Source of the DNA: Copromyces sp. CBS 386.78
Taxonomy: Eukaryota; Ascomycota; Sordariomycetes; Sordariales; Sordariaceae
Length of the DNA: 64,000 bases
Assembly (NCBI GenBank): GCA_030685235.1
Contig: MU839132.1
Span: forward strand, 241,973-305,972
Direction of reading: 5' to 3'
Shown: positions 57,340-64,000 of the stretch, in pieces
How the letters are laid out: the number at the start of each line of letters is the position of its first letter
How positions within the stretch are numbered: the first letter of the stretch is position 1
Position numbers and translations under genes: made by a program
The notes under the pieces: generated by a model
What the model was told of the DNA's origin: nothing
What the model saw: only the letters and a program-made list of their open reading frames with translations
The model's database searches: none

Positions 57340-58029
57340 AATAATTTAATTTACGTATTTATAATAAAAGCGCTACAATAATCGATAATAAATAATATCC
57401 CTACAAAACTAATAATATTAATAATATTTCTATTAAAAGAATCTACTAATAAAATTATTATAGTCGTCTTTAAAACTTAAAGCGATTAACTTAATTAATA
57501 TAAAGTTTTTAAACAATTAATTAAAAATAATTAAAACTTTAATAATTAATTATTTAAAAAAGGGCTTATAATCTAAAGGGTCCTACTTCCTAAGCCGGAA
57601 GATTTCTTCTTTACGAAGCCCGCGAAAGATTGTATATTAGCGGCTAAGAAAGAATTTATTAAATTTAATAGAAGGATCCGAATTAAAAAGGTCGTAGCGA
57701 TAATTATAATAATAATTATAATAATTATTATTATAGCCTAAACTTAAATTTAAACCTAAATTAACGAAGATAGTACTAAGACCGCCGCTACTACTACCGC
57801 TCAACTCCAATAAGAATTTAAGAAAAATTCTAATAATAAAGAAGATTTTAAAGAGGAGGATAAATATTATACCGAATAAAATATTAGAGAAGATATAGTA
57901 ATTAACCTTATTATAGATTTTATTGTAAAAAGAAAAGCTATTTATAATTAAATTAATAATATATATAATACCCGCTATAAATATTAGAAGGACTTCGACA
58001 ATATTAATATAAAAGTCTGTAATTAAATA

Positions 58030-59250
58030 GAGAATGTCTTTTCGCACTGTCATGAAAGTCTTCCAGTACCGTCACCCCACCCTTCCCGCGCGCTAAGGCG
58101 CACTAATATACCCCAAAATTTTTAAGCTAATCAAATCGCTCGCATCTATCTAAATCTCCACACCCAGCTTGGCAACAGTATTCTTTTATAAATTTCGCCC
58201 AGAAATTTTAGCATTATATCCTTTCATAAAATATCCTACCCAATACCAAGCCCAAATTTATACCCAGATCTACACCTAGATTAGCTATTTTATAGCGCAC
58301 TTTATAGCGCACTTAACAGTACAGTCGCACATTACACGGTCGCACATCATCGCACATCGTTCAATTGAGCGATTAATTAATTGTACTTAATTTATATTAA
58401 TCTATATAATGATAATCTATTTGGTTTTATCATATAATCGAACACTTTGAGTACTGACGAGTGCTCCAGAGTCTCCCTCCCTCACTAGCCTTGTGTACTA
58501 GCGATCCGTGTGCTGCGCCGTTGAGGGCTGGCGTACCTCCCCTACCCCGTATAGATCTACCTCCTCTCTCTTCTCCTCCTCTTCTACCTCTCTGTATATT
58601 GCTACGAGGGCGGCCTCGTTTAACTTGTATAGCGGTTGGGCAGTCGGCTCTATCCTCTTTATTTAAGTCAACGCCCTCCTAACTAAATATATTACGTTAG
58701 ATAGAGGGGGCGATTCGTATCGAAATCGTAGGGTTCTAACTTGCCCTAGGCTATCGGCCCCGGCTAGGCTACAGACGAAGCCTTCCTCGAAATTATAATA
58801 ATTAAGCTAGCGCAATTGAGGAAGGGGGAACTTGAATATTAACTAGCGTAGTCAATCGGGGAGTACGAGGTTTTAGAGTAAAGGAGTTTATACCGTTGAT
58901 AGATGCTAGCGTTTTATTTACTTAGTAATATTTCGTAATGCGCGCAATGGTAGTTTAATTGATTATAAGGGTAATAATAGTAATAGTGGAGGAAGCGATA
59001 CGATGCGACGATGCTTATACTAGATTGGTTAGTATAGTACGAAATCTAGGTATAATAAGTTGAAATTTAGGGGTTTGGCGGGCGCGGTACAGTTTACTAA
59101 CGCTAAGAATAGGAGCGTAGAGACTTAGAATGGATACGAGCGATTTAATTGGTTCAAAAAATTTTGGGGTGCATTAGTACGCCTTAGCGCGCGGGAAGGG
59201 TGGGGTAACGGTGCCGGAAGACTTTTATAACGGTGCGAAAAGACATTCTT
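58030..59250. mobile_element. TIR element C (1,221 bp)
   Basis: Starts GAGAATGTCTTTTCGCAC and ends GTGCGAAAAGACATTCTT. Flanked by ATTAAATA at 58,022-58,029 and 59,251-59,258. TIRs extend more than 100 bp (both arms share the CCACCCTTCCCGCGCGCTAAGGCG block, read in opposite directions). The interior (58,460-58,700) is less AT-rich than its surroundings, with a TCTC/CTCC-rich stretch. No transposase. It shares the terminus and the GTACCGCG-CCGCCAA block with elements A and B. Confidence 0.85.
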
Positions 59251-60630
59251 ATTAAATAAGTATTTATATCGCTAGTTACTTCGTTAATACCACTTTCGAA
59301 TAAGATAAATCTACTTATAAATAATTAAAACAAATTAAATACTAAATTAATTACCGCCCTATCAATTAAATTACTACCGCCCAACGAAAATATTAAGCCT
59401 TTATTAAAGAAACCGCTAAAAAATAATCTAAGGATTTTAAAAAGTAAATTTTAAATTAGGAAATCCTTATCGCTAATAATAAGAAACTAAATATTAGCGA
59501 AATTACTTCCCCTACTTTATAATTTATTAATTTTATTAATATAATCCGTAAATATAAACCTATTTAAATAAATAATATTTAGAAGTTTAATAGTAATTTA
59601 GAAAATTCGTATTTAATATATAAAAATATATTTATTAATTTTAAAAAGGTCGGTATATTAAAATATATTATATTATTAACTAATAAAAAAATTATAATTT
59701 ATAACGTCTAAAGTATTAATTAATCTAATTCGAAAGAATTTATATTTAAAAAGGAAAATACTTTTAATTCTAATTATAAAAAGAAATAGAAGGTATACGC
59801 AAAAAAGAAACGTAATGTAAATAAAAACGTAAATAATTCTTTATAGCCGAAAAAAAGAAGGGGATTTATGCCGCTATATAAAATATATAAATGAAACCTT
59901 CACTTAATAATATACTATTAGTATTTAATATTTAAAATTAGAAATAACCTTATTTAAAAGTTTAATAATTCTATTTAAAAATTTATTAACGAGAATTTCG
60001 AAAATTTTTCCAAAATCCGTAAAGAGGTAAAGAAGGCTAGGAACTAAATATAGGACCGCTTTATTACTTCTATATAAACTACTACTTCAAAAATTTAAAG
60101 GCGACGAAAAATTAGTACTTATAATTCAATATTTCTTATTAAATAAAATACTTTTAATATAAATAATAAGGGGGATATTTATCTATTTAAAAACTCTATA
60201 ATCTTTAATTTTAAGGCTTCTTTTTATATTTTTAATAAAATTAATTATTTTTCTTTATTTCGAATAGCGTCCTTAGAAGATTATATTTAAGCTAGAGACT
60301 TTTAAATATTTATTAAAAGTTTTAAGACTGTTAATATAAAAATATAAGGAAAGAGGGGAATTCTATAATTATAATTAAGAGAAGTCGCCTTCTACCCTAA
60401 TTTTACTATAAATTTTATATTTTTATACCTATTTCGAAAGTAAAGTTTTTACTAAGATTATAAATTATTTAATAATTATTTTCGTCGGTTAAATAATTTA
60501 ATTTTCTATTTCCTTTAAAAGATCTATTATTAAACAATTTTTAAATATCTTCCCCTCTCTTTTAACTATATTATTTTCTTCCTTTAACGAAATTATTTTA
60601 ATTCTTATACTAACCGTTACGTATATAAAA

Positions 60631-61417
60631 GAGAAAGTCTATTCGCACGGTTACAATTATCTATTTAAACGGTGATCCACTTTTCCCCTCACACATATCC
60701 CTAACCCTCGCGCGGCCACAGATATTACATATATTCTTTCGAAAATTTCGCCCAAAAATCTAAACATTACTATTCTTTCATACGTAACCGCAATGCCCAA
60801 ACTAGATACGCACTCCTATATCGCACTTTACAAGGCATTTTACAACGCACTTTATAAGGCAGTTAGTAATACGGTCATACATCGCACGATCGTACATCGC
60901 TCAATTGAATCGCTTAATTAAATTACTTAAATACTATTAATTGCTAGCGATTATTACGGCTATTAATAACTATTACACCCGTTAACAATTAGCTATTAGC
61001 GATTGTTATGGCTATTAACAATTATTATAGCTATTACAACTATTAGCGATTAGTACGGCTATCGGCGATTATTATAATTATTAACGATTATCACGGCTAT
61101 TACGGCTATCAGCGATTATTACAGCTATCTACGACTATTATAGCTATTACGGCTGTTAACGATTATTACGGCTGTTAGTAATTATTACGGCTATTACGGC
61201 TATTAGCGATTATTACGGCTATTAAGGACTATTACAGCTATAGTAATACGTATACTATATAAGGAATATAATAGGCTATAATCTAGGAGCTTGGCGGTCG
61301 CGGTACGAGCGAGACTAGTGCTGGCAGGGAGGGGATAGCAGGGTTAGGAATATATATAAGGAAAAAAGTGGATCACCGTTCAAATAGACAATCATGACCG
61401 TGCGAATAGACTTTCTC
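60631..61417. mobile_element. TIR element B (787 bp)
   Basis: Starts GAGAAAGTCTATTCGCACGG and ends GCGAATAGACTTTCTC. Flanked by ATATAAAA at 60,623-60,630 and 61,418-61,425. Its left arm matches the right arm of element A, and its right arm matches the left arm of A, so A and B are inverted copies. The interior holds about 19-bp tandem units of the TATTACGGCTATTAGCGAT type (60,950-61,230). Confidence 0.87.
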
Positions 61418-63271
61418 ATATAAAATACCTACTTAACTCTAATATAAACGGCTCGGTTATTATAATTTATAAATCTTCGAATACTTTTATAATATTGAAG
61501 GCGCTAGATTTAAAGGACTAGCGATTTATTAATACAATGTGTATAATATATTTAAAATTAAACGATAAGTTATACGAAAATTACGCGACCGAAATTTCAG
61601 ATTAGGAGAATATTTCGCTGTCAATTTTCTCGAATATAAATAAAGGAAAGAGAGTTTTAAATATATAATATTCGTTATTTGTTAATAGATTAAATTTATT
61701 TAAAATATTTATATAGCGACTTATATAGTAGAAATTATCATTAAAGGACTATTTTCAATTATTAATATAATTAATTACCGATATAGCGTTAAAATTAAAT
61801 ATATTAAATATAATAACGAATTTAATAGTTAGTATATTAAAAATAAATTAGTTATTCGCCTTATTAATTTCGAGCCCTTAATATTTAATATTCAAATTTA
61901 AAACGGCGGTATTAAATATTTAAGGGGTATAATTAAAAAAAAAGCGTACGCTATAATAAATAGTTCCTATTTCCTTTACAACCTCTAACTTTAAATCGTT
62001 TTAATAGTAATCTATTTTACTAATTAATTGTTTAAGTATTTCTACAATTAGAAATCTTCCTACAAACGGTTTTATACTTTCCTAACCTATTATAAAAGGG
62101 TATAAACCAATCCTTAGAAGCTTAATTTCAGCTATTTACGTATTTACGGTTGTAAAGTCTATATAATAATAGGAGTCGCTTAAAAGAAGGAGTAGCGACG
62201 AAAGAAATTCTAGTTAAAAATATAAATCAGCTACTTTGTCAGCTATATTACCTTATTTATTTACTAAGTTTAGAACCTACAAACTAACTACATCGTCTAT
62301 ATCCGTAATATATTCTTTAATAAGAATTTAATTTATTTAAAAAACCCTAACGAAATTAAAGAGGGGTTGAAATTAATTAGCGATAAAATTTCTAACCTAT
62401 TTAATAAAGTTGACTACCTACCTTAATTATTTATATAATACTTCGAACCCTTTAATGTAATTTAAAATATAGAGGATAACGGTATTATTTATTTATTACC
62501 CTTACTCCTTAATAACGAATTATAAGTAAATAATAATATTATTAACCCTAAGCTAATTAAGTTTAGTATTTAAAGTAAAATATCCTTCGACTTTATATTT
62601 AAATATCCTAGCCTTCTAAATATACTGCTAACCGCTCTCTCTACTAGTTTACTATTAATTTACTAGAGCCTATTTCTTTCCTAACCTTCGAACTATAGGA
62701 AGTTGCCTTTAACGCTAAGAAACTCGTTTAATTAATAAGTTAAAAATAGGGCAAAATTATTATAAAAGTAGAGATTAATCGTTTTATTACTAAGGATGGC
62801 CGGTTAGACTCTATTAAGCGTTAAAATCTACCCCTAATACTAAAGACCTATTATAATTTTGAATATTACGAATTAAGAGACCTCTTTAAATAAATAGAAG
62901 AAATATATTTTAATAATTATAAGGAGATAAGGTTATAGGGAGAAGTCGATAAGGATATCCCCTATACTAAGGGTATTCAAATCTTTAATTATATATAAGT
63001 ATATATATATAAATTTAATAAGTACGGTCGCCTTTAGAAGGTAAAAACTCGCTTCGTAATTAGAAGGGATTAATAGTATTATTATAGAAAAAAAATGTAC
63101 GCCTCTACGTTGGCTAATCGTTCCTTTTAATTTATTATTGCTTACGCTATTAAATTTAATTTTAAATTTATTTAATACGACGCCGTAAATACTTTCGTTA
63201 ATATTTACTTCGATAAAGAAATTTATATATATATATTTCCTAAATATCGAAAGTATTGTTAAAACGCCCAT

Positions 63272-63382
63272 CCTTCCACCGTGGAGGCGCTGAGGTCGGG
63301 CTCACCAAAGATGTCATGGAAGAACCGCACCAAAAGTCGTGGTCCGTGAGCCCACCTCAGCGCCGAAACTGAAAGTGGAAGG
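63272..63382. repeat. 111-bp imperfect palindrome
   Basis: CCTTCCAC at 63,272-63,279 pairs with GTGGAAGG at 63,375-63,382. GGCGCTGAGGTCGGGCTCAC near 63,284-63,304 pairs with GTGAGCCCACCTCAGCGCC near 63,347-63,365, with one bulge. The loop is about 40 nt. GC-normal sequence begins here, directly after the RIPed relic. Its nature is unknown. Confidence 0.8.
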
Positions 63383-63640
63383 AGCGGCGGTTCTATCTAC
63401 AGTGATCCGAGTGCAAATAATTACGGAGCCCATATTCCCAATTAGGAAATTCTATCGAGTTGCTAAACTCGGGAGGCCTATGCATCAAACTCTCGGCAAC
63501 ACCTCTTCTCAATAAAAAGATGCATCCAAATGAAAAAACCGTCAAAATGTTCGCCTCAATTATGCGGTCATTTTGGAACTTTTTACATCGTGGTACGAGG
63601 TCTGGTGGTTGAGAAAAATCGAAAAGAGTAGTTGTTATTT
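63383..63640. other. No gene seen
   Basis: Non-RIPed sequence between the palindrome and the GC-rich repeats. No coding or RNA features recognised. Confidence 0.45.
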
Positions 63641-63735
63641 GAATGCGACCGCGGTGAATGCGATTGCGGTGAAACGACTTCGGTGAGCGACCGCGGTGAG
63701 CGACCGCGGTGAATGCGACCGCGGCGAATGCGGCT
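63641..63735. repeat. Degenerate GC-rich tandem repeat
   Basis: About seven imperfect 13-15-bp units of the GAATGCGACCGCGGT type. Confidence 0.8.
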
Positions 63736-63745
63736 GTAGATAGCC

Positions 63746-63806
63746 GGAATAAAAATAAAAAAAAAATAAAAAAAAATTTAAAAATAAAAATAAAAATAAA
63801 AATAAA

Positions 63807-63837
<31 letters not shown>

Positions 63838-63908
63838 TAAAAACAAAAATAAAAATAAAAATAAAAATAAAAATAAAAATAAATATAAAAATAAAAATAA
63901 AAATAAAA

Positions 63909-63939
<31 letters not shown>

Positions 63940-64000
63940 TAAAAATAAAAATAAAAATAAAAATAAAAATAAAAATAAAAATAAAAATAAAAATAAAAAT
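63746..64000. repeat. (AAAAAT)n hexanucleotide array
   Basis: Almost pure period-6 AAAAAT with a few breaks (63,755-63,785, 63,811-63,815 and 63,909-63,915). It runs to the window edge, so its true length is unknown. Confidence 0.95.

Larger units (their letters stand above)
57348..63268 (+). pseudogene. RIP-mutated Ty1/copia-type gag-pol relic, split by two TIR elements
   Basis: On the + strand one codon phase is visible from about 57,770 to 63,268, once elements C and B (each with one 8-bp duplication) are skipped. It is broken by many TAA and TAG codons of the kind made by C-to-T changes. Readable motifs in order: a GAG-pre-integrase-like VAFYPNF near 60,390, an integrase core region with a DNEF-like KYNNEF near 61,820, QNGG-type residues near 61,895, the linker YLRIYGCKVY near 62,130, TNYIVYIRNIFFN near 62,295, and the reverse-transcriptase start with YDAVNTFVN near 63,180. 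The order integrase then RT defines Ty1/copia. It stops inside RT at about 63,268. No LTRs, RNase H or intact frame were seen. The gag part (57,348-58,021 and 59,259-60,000) is inferred from phase only. Confidence 0.78.

Noticed and set aside
57637..58053. 138-codon - strand open frame in AT-rich DNA
   Set aside because: Composition is I/N/Y/F-rich, as expected from RIPed DNA. It crosses the end of element C, while the + strand carries the copia phase.
1..64000. CRISPR arrays, rRNA genes, dispersed 5S genes, prokaryotic operons
   Set aside because: None seen; the window is fungal nuclear DNA and no 5S-like sequence was recognised.

Overview
The window looks like nuclear DNA of a filamentous ascomycete of the Neurospora/Sordaria type. 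Genes are broken by short introns (54-139 bp) with GTRNGT-like donors and CTRAC branch sites. Proteins are rich in Gln/Ala/Pro/Ser/Thr tracts. There is a Neurospora-style arginase gene with an N-terminal extension. Two tracts (about 44.6-45.1 kb and 56.5-63.3 kb) carry the mutational footprint of repeat-induced point mutation (RIP). The exact species cannot be decided from sequence alone.

Layout. 0-17 kb: a Gln/Ala/Pro-rich protein with a C-terminal zinc-ribbon-like tail, a secreted NLP-family (NPP1) protein, a mitochondrial-carrier-like protein, a multi-exon secreted protein with a degenerate phospholipase-A2-like Cys domain, an atypical short-chain dehydrogenase, a GT90/CAP10-like type II membrane glycosyltransferase and an intron-bearing tRNA-Asp. 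17-35 kb is mostly housekeeping: a four-TM MARVEL-like protein, arginase, a 1,750-residue Mto1/ApsB-type microtubule organiser, a mitochondrial transcription factor/dimethyladenosine-transferase-like protein with expanded acidic-lysine repeats, and a Ser/Thr-rich wall or surface protein. 35-49 kb holds three tRNA-Lys(CUU) genes (one with an intron), a tRNA-Arg(ACG), a small 10-Cys secreted protein, a DUF1993 protein, an O-methyltransferase and a Pth11/rhodopsin-like seven-TM receptor. 49-55 kb holds a secreted DUF3237 protein, a FAD monooxygenase and a Zn2Cys6 regulator. The set from O-methyltransferase to Zn2Cys6 factor resembles a small tailoring cluster without a visible backbone synthase.

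56.5-63.3 kb is AT-rich and RIP-mutated. It holds a decayed Ty1/copia-type gag-pol whose single + strand frame can be followed through two inserted terminal-inverted-repeat (TIR) elements. Three related TIR elements are present, at 56,552-57,339, 58,030-59,250 and 60,631-61,417. Each is flanked by a perfect 8-bp target-site duplication, and their ends start GAGAAAGTC or GAGAATGTC. The first and third lie in inverted orientation. A fourth, unrelated TIR element (44,552-45,149) has 84-bp TIRs, a 9-bp duplication, and arms that differ only by transitions. The RIPed tract ends abruptly near 63,270 at a 111-bp imperfect palindrome, followed by GC-rich short repeats and a hexanucleotide (AAAAAT)n array reaching the window end.

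Exon boundaries were placed by eye from splice consensus and reading-frame continuity. No alignment or search was run.
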